From UBA1361 sp041656375 (lineage in GTDB: Bacteria; Bacillota_I; Bacilli_A; RFN20; CAG-826): DNA of 64,000 nt. A program made the translations under genes and the position numbers. Where the stretch lies: NCBI GenBank assembly GCA_964410505.1, contig CAYPGR010000001.1, positions 62,001-126,000 of the forward strand, in the 5' to 3' direction. Position 1 is the first letter of the stretch. Each line of letters begins with the position of its first letter. This document shows positions 43,677 through 52,097 of the stretch, piece by piece. The notes beneath the pieces are model-generated. The model made no database searches and had not been told where the DNA came from. It saw only the letters and a program-made list of their open reading frames with translations.

Positions 43677-45022
43677 AGGCCCTGATGAGCGACTGGTTTC
43701 CATTCAATTTTTAAGAATGGGGCAATGATCAGCATCGGGATATATGTTAATAAAAAGATAAACGCAATAAATGGATAAACGAGTTTTTTAAAGACCGACA
43801 TTTTGATCCTTCGCCAATTTGAAAAAGTAATCAAAAGACTCATCACCGTTGTAAACAAAAAGAGTGAGAAGGTAAAATCAAATAAGGTGAAAAGATAGGT
43901 TTGGATGAAGAAAGCCATATTGCCGGTAAGCGCTAAATTAATGATCGAAAGCAGGCCATAAAAAGTCAACCAATAGAGCGTAATACTTGGAAAAGGCGTC
44001 ACAAAGGTAAACGCCTCAAAGGATGAAAAACGTTGCTTTAGCGTGCGATTACGGGCAAATATTGACTTGAATGTTGGGATACTATATCCCCTTGAAACTT
44101 GAAATAACCCCTTTACCCAGCGCATTCTTTGCCGCCAACTATCAGCGAAGCTATTTGGTTGCTCATCATAAAAGATCGCATCATGAACATATTGAATATT
44201 CCCCCCTTTTGCGACATGGTCTGCGGAAAACTCAATATCTTCAATTAACCGATGATAGGGCCATCCATCTAGTGATGCCATTTTTTTCTGACTCACAAAA
44301 AAGCTTGTGCCAGAGACATATGAGCTAACCCCTAGATTTTCACGTGTTTTATGTAAAAGGCTACATTCTCTTAAAAAAGAATACCCGGTCCCAAAAGTCC
44401 AGAGCGATTGCCCCATATTGGTACTACTGCGGTAGGCGGCGATAATGTCACTTTGTCCATTTTGAACTGCTTTGTTCATTTCAGTAAGATAATTTGGATC
44501 CAAAACGTTATCGGTATCAATAATAATGTAACCCGCAAAATCGCGGGGAAGTTTAGGCCTTTTAACAATTTTAAAGTAAAAATTAAGGGCATGACTTTTT
44601 CCAATCATCTGCTTGTCTTCACGTTTAAAAACTTTTGCTCCTAAACGCTCGGCAATATTGCTTGTCTCATCATCACAGTTATCGGCGATAACATGAATGG
44701 CAATCTTATCTTGAGGATAATTAAGGGCTCTGATCGAATGAATGAGTTGGGCGATTACTTTTTCTTCATTGCGGGCACTCGTTAAAAAAATGTAGGCTGC
44801 TTTCTTTTTGGAATCGGGAAATTTCTTACTTTTGATGATGACTGAGGTAAAACTAAAAAGAATTTGATACGAATAAATTAAACCAAGAATTGTCAAAATA
44901 ACGGTATTAAGATTAACGATGATATCTCCGAAAAGACTTCCTTTAATTTGAGCAAACTCACCAAATATTATTTCAAAAATACTGATTGTAAAGTGGGGTA
45001 CTATATTTGGTATTTCCATCAT
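43661..45022 (-). CDS. Membrane glycosyltransferase family 2
   Basis: The 453-residue protein has one N-terminal membrane span region, a cytoplasmic GT2 domain and three or four C-terminal spans, as in processive synthases such as IcaA or hyaluronan synthase. The GT-A motifs are FLTSARNEEKVIAQLI near residue 85, IIDTDNVLDP (DxD) near 168 and a W-rich acceptor motif RQRMRWVKG near 297, similar to the QxxRW motif of processive enzymes. The product polymer is unknown. A TATAAT at 45029-45034 ends 6 bases before the ATG and there is no ribosome binding site. Confidence 0.88.
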   Translation of the reverse strand: MMEIPNIVPHFTISIFEIIFGEFAQIKGSLFGDIIVNLNTVILTILGLIYSYQILFSFTSVIIKSKKFPDSKKKAAYIFLTSARNEEKVIAQLIHSIRALNYPQDKIAIHVIADNCDDETSNIAERLGAKVFKREDKQMIGKSHALNFYFKIVKRPKLPRDFAGYIIIDTDNVLDPNYLTEMNKAVQNGQSDIIAAYRSSTNMGQSLWTFGTGYSFLRECSLLHKTRENLGVSSYVSGTSFFVSQKKMASLDGWPYHRLIEDIEFSADHVAKGGNIQYVHDAIFYDEQPNSFADSWRQRMRWVKGLFQVSRGYSIPTFKSIFARNRTLKQRFSSFEAFTFVTPFPSITLYWLTFYGLLSIINLALTGNMAFFIQTYLFTLFDFTFSLFLFTTVMSLLITFSNWRRIKMSVFKKLVYPFIAFIFLLTYIPMLIIAPFLKIEWKPVAHQGLKKPL

Positions 45023-45028
45023 ATGTTA

Positions 45029-45034
45029 ATTATA
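45029..45034 (-). promoter_or_regulatory. -10 box of the GT2 gene (leaderless)
   Basis: TATAAT on the minus strand is followed by TAACAT and then ATG-ATG at 45022. The 6-base gap has no ribosome binding site. Confidence 0.62.
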
Positions 45035-45096
45035 TCTTTTATAGGTAATTTTTATAATATTAATGATATTATAAGGGTGGCCTGGCCAAAATAGTC

Positions 45097-46320
45097 ATGA
45101 AAAAATTAGCAAATATCCACACTTACGAGTATCTTAAAGCAACCTACCTCGTCCGCTTTCTCGGCGATGCCTTTTTTTATACCTTCCTTTATGTCTTCTT
45201 AACTAATCAAGGCTTTTCTACGAGTCAGTCAGGACTTGTTTCGGCCCTATCGCCTTTAGCGGCTTTAATCGGCAATATCGTCTTTCAAAAGCTGGCAAAA
45301 AACCTTGATGTTAACCGAACTTTAATGGTTATTTTTGGTTTTATTGAAATGTCCGCTGCCTTGCTTTTCGGATTAATTACTGATCAGCCTTTTATTTATT
45401 ATGCAATTGTTGTAACGATCGTCAGCTTATTTAACGGCCCCTACTATTCATTGCTTGATGGCTATAGTGGTACCTACATTAGTCAACGGAATAAACAATA
45501 TTCATCGATGCGCCTGATGGGAACCATCAGCTATGTGATTGGACCTTTTGTCGGCGGTTTAATCATCGGGACAACGAATATTGGCTATAACGCCCTCTTT
45601 ATCACCTCGGGACTCTTTTTCTTCCTCGCAACCATCATGAGCTTTTTTCTTCCAAAACAAAATATCGAAATTAACCGAGACATCTCCCCTGAAGAAAAAA
45701 CAACGATTAAACTTAAAAAACATCCTGATTTAATCATCTACTTAATCTTTTGTTTTTTTGTGCTGTCACTCTCGATGGTTAGTGATAACTTTTTTAGTAT
45801 TTATTTAACGAATGAACGTGGTCTATCGACCGCTGACTATGGATATTTAATTTCAGCGACGATCTTACTCGAGGCTCTTTCTTTTGTTTTTATTATCTTC
45901 CGTAAAAACATGTTTAGAAACCCAACTTTTGCTTATCTGCTCATGGGCATTTTAGTCATGAGTCGGCCTATAGGTGTGGCGTTTAACTTACCGTTGCCCT
46001 TCATTTATATCTTGGCAATCATGCGCGGGATTGCATGGGCTTATTACCTCGTCTTTAACGTCAAATTTTTAGCCCGGATTATTCCGCTTAAGCACTTAAC
46101 AAAAGCCCTATTTATTGTGTCAATATCATTAACAATGGGCCGGATTATTGCAAGCCTCTCTATTGGTGAATTTTTAAAAACAACGTCATATCCCGTTGTC
46201 TTCAGTGTCATCACAGGCATCATGGCATTGGGCACCATCTTGTCAGCCGGACTAGCGGAAGGCTATAAGCGCAAAGAAAAAAGAGCGGATAAAGCCGCCC
46301 TTCTTAATGAGCCGAAATAG
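45097..46320 (+). CDS. MFS transporter
   Basis: The 407-residue protein has 12 predicted membrane spans and the LacY/nucleoside-H+ symporter type of MFS layout, with YLKATYLVRFLGDAFFYTFLYVFL at the first span (residues 9-32). The substrate is unknown. An extended -10 TGATATTAT lies at 45064-45072. The 24-base leader holds AAGGGTGG far from the ATG and the 11-base palindrome TGGCCTGGCCA, a possible operator. It converges with the NUDIX gene, leaving a 4-base gap. Confidence 0.83.
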   Translation: MKKLANIHTYEYLKATYLVRFLGDAFFYTFLYVFLTNQGFSTSQSGLVSALSPLAALIGNIVFQKLAKNLDVNRTLMVIFGFIEMSAALLFGLITDQPFIYYAIVVTIVSLFNGPYYSLLDGYSGTYISQRNKQYSSMRLMGTISYVIGPFVGGLIIGTTNIGYNALFITSGLFFFLATIMSFFLPKQNIEINRDISPEEKTTIKLKKHPDLIIYLIFCFFVLSLSMVSDNFFSIYLTNERGLSTADYGYLISATILLEALSFVFIIFRKNMFRNPTFAYLLMGILVMSRPIGVAFNLPLPFIYILAIMRGIAWAYYLVFNVKFLARIIPLKHLTKALFIVSISLTMGRIIASLSIGEFLKTTSYPVVFSVITGIMALGTILSAGLAEGYKRKEKRADKAALLNEPK

Positions 46321-46324
46321 TATT

Positions 46325-46810
46325 TTAGTTTAAATCATCAACTAAATTAATCGAGTAACTGACCACCTCATTTACGGCGGTACCATTATAATCATCATTA
46401 TTTTCAAAAACAAACGTCGCGCGGAACTTTTTGCCTGTTAAAGCAAGTTCCAACCAATATTTATCATCGTCCCACATCTCATCAAGGGGCACTTGATCAA
46501 AGGGGAACCAATGCGGAAGCATTTCATCACTCTCAGTGACATCACCTTCCCATTTCGTGCATACATATAGATGCATCCGTAAGGGATAGCTATCCGCAAA
46601 ATCAATTTCAGCGGCTTTATAGTAGTCAACCATTGTGAGGCCAGCTTCTTCCTGTGCTTCACGAATGGCGGCTTGTTCAATTGTTTCGCCTGGCTTTAGT
46701 TTTCCACCAAAACCATTATATTTTTGAAGTCCGAATCCGCGTTTTTTATAACCAAGAAGCACTTTATCATCTTTGATAAATAGGACATTTGTTACATCTT
46801 TAATTTGCAT
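46325..46810 (-). CDS. NUDIX hydrolase, MTH1-like (8-oxo-dGTP diphosphatase)
   Basis: The 161-residue protein has a complete NUDIX box, GGKLKPGETIEQAAIREAQ followed by EEAGL (residues 36-60). Preceding text LLGYKKRGFGLQKYNGFG matches the MTH1-type branch that hydrolyses 8-oxo-dGTP or 2-hydroxy-dATP. It sanitises the nucleotide pool and fits functionally with mutY and ung in this window. Its promoter region carries a perfect 7-1-7 inverted repeat at 46830-46844. Confidence 0.88.
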   Translation of the reverse strand: MQIKDVTNVLFIKDDKVLLGYKKRGFGLQKYNGFGGKLKPGETIEQAAIREAQEEAGLTMVDYYKAAEIDFADSYPLRMHLYVCTKWEGDVTESDEMLPHWFPFDQVPLDEMWDDDKYWLELALTGKKFRATFVFENNDDYNGTAVNEVVSYSINLVDDLN

Positions 46811-46829
46811 ATCATCGATTCACTTTACT

Positions 46830-46844
46830 AGTGGCGTCGCCACT
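46830..46844. promoter_or_regulatory. Inverted repeat upstream of the NUDIX gene
   Basis: AGTGGCG and CGCCACT are separated by one base, forming a perfect 15-base inverted repeat 20 bases before the NUDIX start. The GC content stands out from the AT-rich flanks. With a 1-base loop it is better as a protein operator than as a hairpin. Confidence 0.4.
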
Positions 46845-46892
46845 TGGTTAATATACGCTAAAAAAGGGAATAATTCAAGAAATAGAGGAAAT

Positions 46893-46918
46893 AAAAAAAC
46901 ACACTGGATAGTGTGTTT
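46893..46918 (-). terminator. Intrinsic terminator after the 68-residue membrane protein
   Basis: On the minus strand AAACACACT (46918-46910) pairs with AGTGTGTTT (46905-46897) around ATCC, followed by seven T. It lies just after the stop codon of the gene at 46939-47145. Confidence 0.9.
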
Positions 46919-46938
46919 TAGTTCAGTAAAGTATTAAG

Positions 46939-47145
46939 TTAGGCGAGTAAGACGTAATCTTTATTAAGAATAAGGGTGACGACGTCAATGACCCAACCAA
47001 CCACGAAGAATCCACCGGTGATGAAATAGAGAATTCCCCACACTAATTTGTCGCGCTTAATCCGAATGATTGCGCCCCATAGTGGCCCAACAAAAATTTG
47101 TAAGAGTATATGTGCAAGCCAAGGCAGTCCAAATTCTTTAACCAT
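46939..47145 (-). CDS. Small TM2-like membrane protein
   Basis: The 68-residue protein has two membrane helices separated by a basic loop (RIKRDKL). The second helix reads ILYFITGGFFVVGWVIDVVT, as in TM2-domain proteins, in which a Gly-rich turn and a W-x-I-D motif are usual. The function of such bacterial proteins is not known. It has a TATAAT box (47175-47180), a GAGGAGG ribosome binding site and its own terminator, so it is a monocistronic gene. Confidence 0.75.
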   Translation of the reverse strand: MVKEFGLPWLAHILLQIFVGPLWGAIIRIKRDKLVWGILYFITGGFFVVGWVIDVVTLILNKDYVLLA

Positions 47146-47256
47146 TTTATTTCCTCCTCATGGTCTATATTTATATTATACAATTAGTATCTAAAATAAC
47201 AAAGAAAGGACACTTATAGAAAGCGATTCAGTTATTAAATTTAAATTACACAATCA

Positions 47257-47925
47257 CTAAGAAAATACTTCATATTGAATCATGCGTGATAATCCCCGCT
47301 CGTCTTTACTTCTCTTCTTTTCGAGAATAGCAAGCGCGATTGGCCTATTTTGCTCAAATTTCATTTCAATGATTGATGCATTAAAAGCTAAAATTTCCTT
47401 GAGTTGGAAAACATCATTACATTTAGTAAGGGTCCGCATGAGGTAATTGTCACTTGATTCTATATTTTTGGTATGAAGCGCCATATAACTATAATATTGC
47501 TTGATCTTATCTCGATAATCTTCAAAGTAAGTGATGAACTGATGGTTGTTCATTAGTTCATTGAATTCAAATTCACACATTTTTTTAATTTTGGTCTTAA
47601 TCTCTTCATTTATAGTCGAAGTTTCAATACATCTTCCATTAATATAGGCAAGTTCATCAATTGTTTCTTCGGAAAATGAAGCGCCTTCATTATCCATGAC
47701 AGTCGTTTGAATTCGTTTTGATACTTTGTGTCTTTCTTTAGAAACAAAAATAACTTTTGTGGTCGTTTTATTCGCTGTTTCAATGGTCTCAATAATTTGC
47801 AACCCATTAATATTCAATTCAGTTTCATCAATCTCAATCAAGGGAAGCGATTGACCAGTAACAGGTCTCTGTAATATGCATCCCGCCAAAAGCAAACTGG
47901 TTGGCAGTGTTATTTTTTTGGCCAT
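47257..47925 (-). CDS. Lipoprotein of unknown function
   Basis: The 222-residue protein begins with a very short lipoprotein signal, MAKKITLPTSLLLAGC, with the lipid-modified Cys at residue 16. The mature part is polar, with no recognised domain, and the rest is predicted to lie outside the membrane. An AGGAGA ribosome binding site precedes the ATG. It is transcribed away from the two Rgg-like regulator genes across a 135-base region with an inverted repeat, so those regulators may control it. Confidence 0.75.
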   Translation of the reverse strand: MAKKITLPTSLLLAGCILQRPVTGQSLPLIEIDETELNINGLQIIETIETANKTTTKVIFVSKERHKVSKRIQTTVMDNEGASFSEETIDELAYINGRCIETSTINEEIKTKIKKMCEFEFNELMNNHQFITYFEDYRDKIKQYYSYMALHTKNIESSDNYLMRTLTKCNDVFQLKEILAFNASIIEMKFEQNRPIALAILEKKRSKDERGLSRMIQYEVFS

Positions 47926-47986
47926 AAAGTCTCCTCATTAGTAGATTAATACTTAATTTTCACACGAATATTCAGAAAATATATGA

Positions 47987-48021
47987 CCAATTTGTCCCAT
48001 TTCCCTTGCTTGGTAAATTGG
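47987..48021. promoter_or_regulatory. Inverted repeat between the lipoprotein and regulator genes
   Basis: CCAATTT (47987-47993) and AAATTGG (48015-48021) flank a 21-base spacer in the divergent promoter region. The spacing of about two helical turns between arm centres plus extra suggests a dimeric DNA-binding protein site or a hairpin. The assignment to the Rgg-like proteins is inference. Confidence 0.35.
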
Positions 48022-48047
48022 ATACCCCGATTACTTAATTTAACCTA

Positions 48048-48053
48048 TATACT
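48048..48053 (+). promoter_or_regulatory. -10 box of the first Rgg-like gene (leaderless)
   Basis: TATACT is followed by ATAATAA and the ATG at 48061, a 7-base gap with no ribosome binding site. A second match, TATAAT at 48053-48058, is too close to the ATG to be used for that start. Confidence 0.5.
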
Positions 48054-48060
48054 ATAATAA

Positions 48061-49038
48061 ATGGCAATTACTGAATTTGATGTGATTAGAATGCTCGATA
48101 AAATGAGAGTGGAAAAAAACATCACAATCATTAATTTTACGAATGGTATTATTTCAAGGCGAACTTATTCACGTCTTATTTCAGGTGAGGCAAAAATCGG
48201 TTTGACAGAGTTACTGCGATTTGTTGATCGCCTAGGCGTTCCACTTCTTGAATTTTTGACGCTTGCCCATAACACTGTTTTTTTGGAAAATATCCATGAA
48301 TATGAATTCCAACAACTCATTTATGATCACCGTTTCAAAGAAGCTTATGACAAATACTATAATAAAGTAAAAACCGCCACCCTTCGGACGCCATTTTCTG
48401 CCGGGTTTCCTCTTTCTATCCCTATTTTAGAAGAAAAAGTCGGCATTATTACACGGAATGAATTAATACAAATTTTGCACGAAAAAGTAGATTTAAACGC
48501 TCTTTTATCGAATAATTTGTTGACTGATGACACGATTGAAGTATTGATTTATTTTTCGCCATTCGCGACCAAGAAACAAATAACATTAATTGCTGATTAC
48601 CTCTATGATGTTCTCATCAATGCGAAAGGGATCATTATTGGTTCCAACCTTGAGCAATGCACGATGAAAACCTATACCCTCCTTCTAAATTTATTACCCG
48701 AAACCACAACAGACAAAAAACGTGTTTTTGAGTGTGTAATTAAAGCTCTTAATTTTGTTTCAAAGGCAGCTGTAATTCCTGATGATATCGATTTATTATA
48801 TGAGGTGAAACGCATTCATGATGTATATAAATTTAGTGATTTTGTCATTCTTCACTTAATGTCTGCCCTTAAATGTGTTGATTCACCTCGTTTCAATAAA
48901 CATAAGAAAGAACTATTCATAGAGAAAAATGTGACTCTTTTTATTAATCAATTAAGTATTGACTTTAATGGCAATCATCGGAAACCACTTATACAGGAGA
49001 TTATTGAGGATGCCCAAAAAGTATTACGAAGCGCTTGA
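48061..49038 (+). CDS. Rgg/MutR-like HTH transcriptional regulator
   Basis: The 325-residue protein has an N-terminal helix-turn-helix region (residues 7-70) with FTNGIISRRTYSRLISGEAKIGLTELL-type text like Rgg/GadR/MutR regulators. A long alpha-helical C-terminal domain follows that in known members forms TPR-like repeats and binds short peptides. It probably controls a divergent or nearby promoter. It overlaps the paralogue downstream by 29 bases. No gene for a short peptide pheromone was found next to it. Confidence 0.75.
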   Translation: MAITEFDVIRMLDKMRVEKNITIINFTNGIISRRTYSRLISGEAKIGLTELLRFVDRLGVPLLEFLTLAHNTVFLENIHEYEFQQLIYDHRFKEAYDKYYNKVKTATLRTPFSAGFPLSIPILEEKVGIITRNELIQILHEKVDLNALLSNNLLTDDTIEVLIYFSPFATKKQITLIADYLYDVLINAKGIIIGSNLEQCTMKTYTLLLNLLPETTTDKKRVFECVIKALNFVSKAAVIPDDIDLLYEVKRIHDVYKFSDFVILHLMSALKCVDSPRFNKHKKELFIEKNVTLFINQLSIDFNGNHRKPLIQEIIEDAQKVLRSA

Positions 49039-49915
49039 AGAACTTCGCATCATGAATAACATTACGGTCAGTGATCTTTGTGATGGGGTCATTGATGAGC
49101 GTTCTTATTATCGTTACCTTTCAAATGATCGTGATGCTTCACTTAAAGTATTAATGCGTCTTTTAGAAAACATCAAAATTCCAATGATATCTTTTCTTAA
49201 CTATACGACTCATAGCCGCACGAGTGATGGTTCTGCAGATTCAATTAGATTCATCTATCGCGCGCATGTGAGGAAATATGATGACATCGAAGTTCACTAT
49301 TCAAATGTCAAAAAGGGTGTGCGTCCAGACAAACCTTTTAATATTGTGATTTGTGCATATATCCTACACTATGAATTCAAAATTAACAAAATAACCCTTG
49401 AGGATTATTCGAAGAGGTCATTAGCCTTGTTAAAACTGCTTCCTCCTGAAAATGATTTATTCACACTTCCGCCCCGGCTCTTACATTACTTTAATACTAA
49501 CCAAACCGATCTCACTATTTTGACTGAGTATGGCACTAGTATCAGAGATCTTGACTTCAGGCTACAGCCTTTATTTGCAATGAATATTTATGAACTTTAC
49601 CTACGAATTGCGGCTTTAAATCATCAATTTAAGGTTCCATATACCTTCGAAATATACGATAAGCTCAACACACTATTAGGTTATTTTTTAAATCGTTATT
49701 ACACTGTTTTCGGTTATGTCTATGGTTCATATCTTGAGTATAGTAAAGGGAATAAAGACTACTTAAAACCCCTTCTTAAATATTTTCATAGTATCTTGAT
49801 ACTTACTGATACTAGAGAAATAAAGGAAACTGCGGATTTTGTAAAACTTGTTTTTAATGTGAATATATATGATCTATTAATTGAAGACATCAAAACAACC
49901 GATTTTAATCGGTAA
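49010..49915 (+). CDS. Rgg/MutR-like HTH transcriptional regulator, tandem paralogue
   Basis: The chosen ATG at 49010 (MPKKYYEALEELRIMNN) lies 9 bases after AGGAGA and gives 301 residues. The N-terminal HTH region aligns with the upstream protein: NITVSDLCDGVIDERSYYRY against NITIINFTNGIISRRTYSRL, then LKVLMRLLENIKIPMISFL against LTELLRFVDRLGVPLLEFL. The C-terminal domain is helical. The two genes are probably a duplicated pair that may form heterodimers or bind related operators. Confidence 0.75.
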   Translation: MPKKYYEALEELRIMNNITVSDLCDGVIDERSYYRYLSNDRDASLKVLMRLLENIKIPMISFLNYTTHSRTSDGSADSIRFIYRAHVRKYDDIEVHYSNVKKGVRPDKPFNIVICAYILHYEFKINKITLEDYSKRSLALLKLLPPENDLFTLPPRLLHYFNTNQTDLTILTEYGTSIRDLDFRLQPLFAMNIYELYLRIAALNHQFKVPYTFEIYDKLNTLLGYFLNRYYTVFGYVYGSYLEYSKGNKDYLKPLLKYFHSILILTDTREIKETADFVKLVFNVNIYDLLIEDIKTTDFNR

Positions 49916-49968
49916 TTTATAAAGATATTTTGTTCAAGATAATATGAGAGTACTCATAAATCAAGGAA

Positions 49969-49977
49969 TGATATTAT
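49969..49977 (+). promoter_or_regulatory. Extended -10 promoter of mutY (leaderless)
   Basis: TGATATTAT fits the extended -10 consensus. Its end lies 7 bases before the ATG at 49985, with no ribosome binding site between them. Confidence 0.58.
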
Positions 49978-49984
49978 CATATAT

Positions 49985-50998
49985 ATGAACAATAATTTTA
50001 GCATTAGTAAACTTGAAAAATGGTACCAAGAAAACCATCGAAACTTGCCTTTTAGAGAATCACATAATCCCTATTACATATGGATTAGTGAAATTATGGC
50101 TCAACAAACCCAAATGGAAACGGTAGTTCCTTATTTTGAACGTTTTATTCGTCGTTATCCGACCGTTCAAGATCTTGCAAACACAGATAGTGACACCCTC
50201 CACAAAATGGTGGAAGGGATCGGTTATTATCGACGGTTTCAACATATGCATGAGGCTGCTAAGGTCATCGTTTCAACCTATAAGGGCATCTTTCCTACGA
50301 CCCATGAAACGGTTTTAAGTCTCCCGGGGGTTGGGGAATATACCGCCGGCGCGATTATGTCGATTGCGTATAATAAACCTTACGCCGCCACCGACGGCAA
50401 TGTCATTCGCGTCCTCAGTCGCTTTTATAAAATATTTGATGATATGCGAACGCTAAAAGCGAGACGAATCATTGCAGAACTTAATCAAAAACTAATCAAT
50501 GAGGCAACCCCTCATATTTATACCCAGGCGATCATGGAGCTTGGCGCCCTTGTATGCCGCCCACAAAATCCCTTGTGTGAATCATGTCCCTTGCGCTCAT
50601 CTTGTGCCGCATATAAAGACCAATTAACCGCCGTTTTGCCGGTAATATCCCCGCAGAAGAAACCTAAAATCATTCATTACACAACATTAATAATTGAACA
50701 TCAAAATAAAATTGCACTTTTAAAAAAAGAAGAAGGATTACTAAAAGGCATGTACTTGTTCCCGCAGTTTGAAGATCGTTCAATCGAAGATATTGGTCAA
50801 TATCTCAAAGCATCAGGCTTTCGAATTAATGAGATAACCAAATTGAAAAACTATCGCCATGTTTTTACCCATACGATTTGGAGCATGTCAGTTTATAAGA
50901 TCGGTATAAATGAAATTCCTGATGGTTCTCCTTACACCTTTTTTGATGAGATAACATCGCTGCCAATGGCAATTGCCCATCGCAAAATTAAGTTTTAA
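49985..50998 (+). CDS. mutY: A/G-specific adenine DNA glycosylase
   Basis: MutY removes adenine mispaired with 8-oxoguanine. The 337-residue protein has the catalytic Glu in WISEIMAQQTQMETVVPYF (near residue 36), the helix-hairpin-helix LPGVGEYTAGAIMSIA with catalytic Asp in ATDGNVIRV (near 138), the 4Fe-4S motif C-x6-C-x2-C-x5-C (CRPQNPLCESCPLRSSC, near 193) and a C-terminal NUDIX-like lobe that recognises 8-oxoG. It works with the MTH1-like NUDIX gene nearby in the GO repair system. Confidence 0.96.
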   Translation: MNNNFSISKLEKWYQENHRNLPFRESHNPYYIWISEIMAQQTQMETVVPYFERFIRRYPTVQDLANTDSDTLHKMVEGIGYYRRFQHMHEAAKVIVSTYKGIFPTTHETVLSLPGVGEYTAGAIMSIAYNKPYAATDGNVIRVLSRFYKIFDDMRTLKARRIIAELNQKLINEATPHIYTQAIMELGALVCRPQNPLCESCPLRSSCAAYKDQLTAVLPVISPQKKPKIIHYTTLIIEHQNKIALLKKEEGLLKGMYLFPQFEDRSIEDIGQYLKASGFRINEITKLKNYRHVFTHTIWSMSVYKIGINEIPDGSPYTFFDEITSLPMAIAHRKIKF

Positions 50999-51026
50999 AT
51001 TGAAGATTGTGGTTATAGCCTGAACT

Positions 51027-52049
51027 TTACCAGACGTTTCGTACTTTTTCCGCAAAACCAAAGCCGCGTTCAAGTGTAACCGTCGTATCTGAATCAAGTT
51101 TCATCGTGCCACTAAAATAGCCAAATACTTGATGCGAGTTTTGACGAATTAAAATAACATTAGTCTCATTAAAATTATCATAAATCGGTGTAAACGTAAG
51201 ATTAATGGCGCCATCTTTACTTGTAAAATGCCATGGGTCAGTAAAATTATCTTTCGGAAGGCCAAAATCGACATCGTTTAGTTTATAACTCTTCCCTTTA
51301 TAGAAGGCCATATTTTCACTTGCTGCGCTTGTGTCGCCAAACCCGTAGCCGAGGTTAAATCCAAATAGTGATCCATCGTCAAGGGTTGTTGACAGAGAAC
51401 TCCAATACCACGTGTTATCACGAGTCCACACGCCACGCCCCCAATCAAGGACTCCTTGCATATGATCAAGTGAAATAGTTTGACTACCAAATGAGGCGCG
51501 CCCGAAACTGACAAGATTATTAATCTTTTGATTGTAATAAAAGGCTTTCTTATCTTCAGCGTAGGGGGTCATAATGACCAGTGAATCCTCATTTTGAAGG
51601 TTCACTTTAGCATCAAAAGCGAAGTCTTTGTCCTTATTAAAGTGCTTTATCTTTATCTTGATATGGCGTGCTTTATCAATTAGCTTTACTTCAAAATCAA
51701 TTTTCTTATCTTGGTAGTCTATGTCACCCTTTTGGGAGTCGGTGGGGAGATTGAGTTTTCCGAAAGTAAACGGAATGATTTTCTTAAAGTCAAAGCGCTT
51801 CTTATTCGCAAAATCTAAAATGACAATCTGAATAAGTCCTAGATAACTAATGTCGGCGAAGGTAATGCCAAATCCGAATTGGTCGTTTCCAAAGAAGTAA
51901 TAATCCCACTCTTTAATTCTACTTTTATGCGCTTTTACTTGATTTCGATGATATTCAAGGACAAGGCTTGTCGCGTATCCGGGATGCTTAAGATGACCAC
52001 TTTCATCGAGCAAAGTATCCTTTATCGTAATTCTTTTTTGATTCATCAT
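51027..52049 (-). CDS. DUF2804 family protein
   Basis: The protein (340 residues from the preferred start 52049, which follows GAGGG) matches the DUF2804 family. The family's characteristic segments are DHMQGVLDWGRGVWTRDNTW near residue 210 and the preceding GRASFG. The protein is rich in beta strands and aromatic residues and resembles lipocalin-like or tocopherol-cyclase-like folds. No signal peptide is present and the function is unknown. The frame is open from 52064. Confidence 0.82.
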   Translation of the reverse strand: MMNQKRITIKDTLLDESGHLKHPGYATSLVLEYHRNQVKAHKSRIKEWDYYFFGNDQFGFGITFADISYLGLIQIVILDFANKKRFDFKKIIPFTFGKLNLPTDSQKGDIDYQDKKIDFEVKLIDKARHIKIKIKHFNKDKDFAFDAKVNLQNEDSLVIMTPYAEDKKAFYYNQKINNLVSFGRASFGSQTISLDHMQGVLDWGRGVWTRDNTWYWSSLSTTLDDGSLFGFNLGYGFGDTSAASENMAFYKGKSYKLNDVDFGLPKDNFTDPWHFTSKDGAINLTFTPIYDNFNETNVILIRQNSHQVFGYFSGTMKLDSDTTVTLERGFGFAEKVRNVW

Positions 52050-52097
52050 GGTTCCCTCAATCATTAATTTAGTATCTTTATCTTATATTACTTTACT

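Noticed and set aside
48053..48058. TATAAT two bases before the first Rgg-like start as its promoter
   Set aside because: Transcription would begin inside the gene. The TATACT at 48048-48053 has the usual 7-base gap and is preferred.
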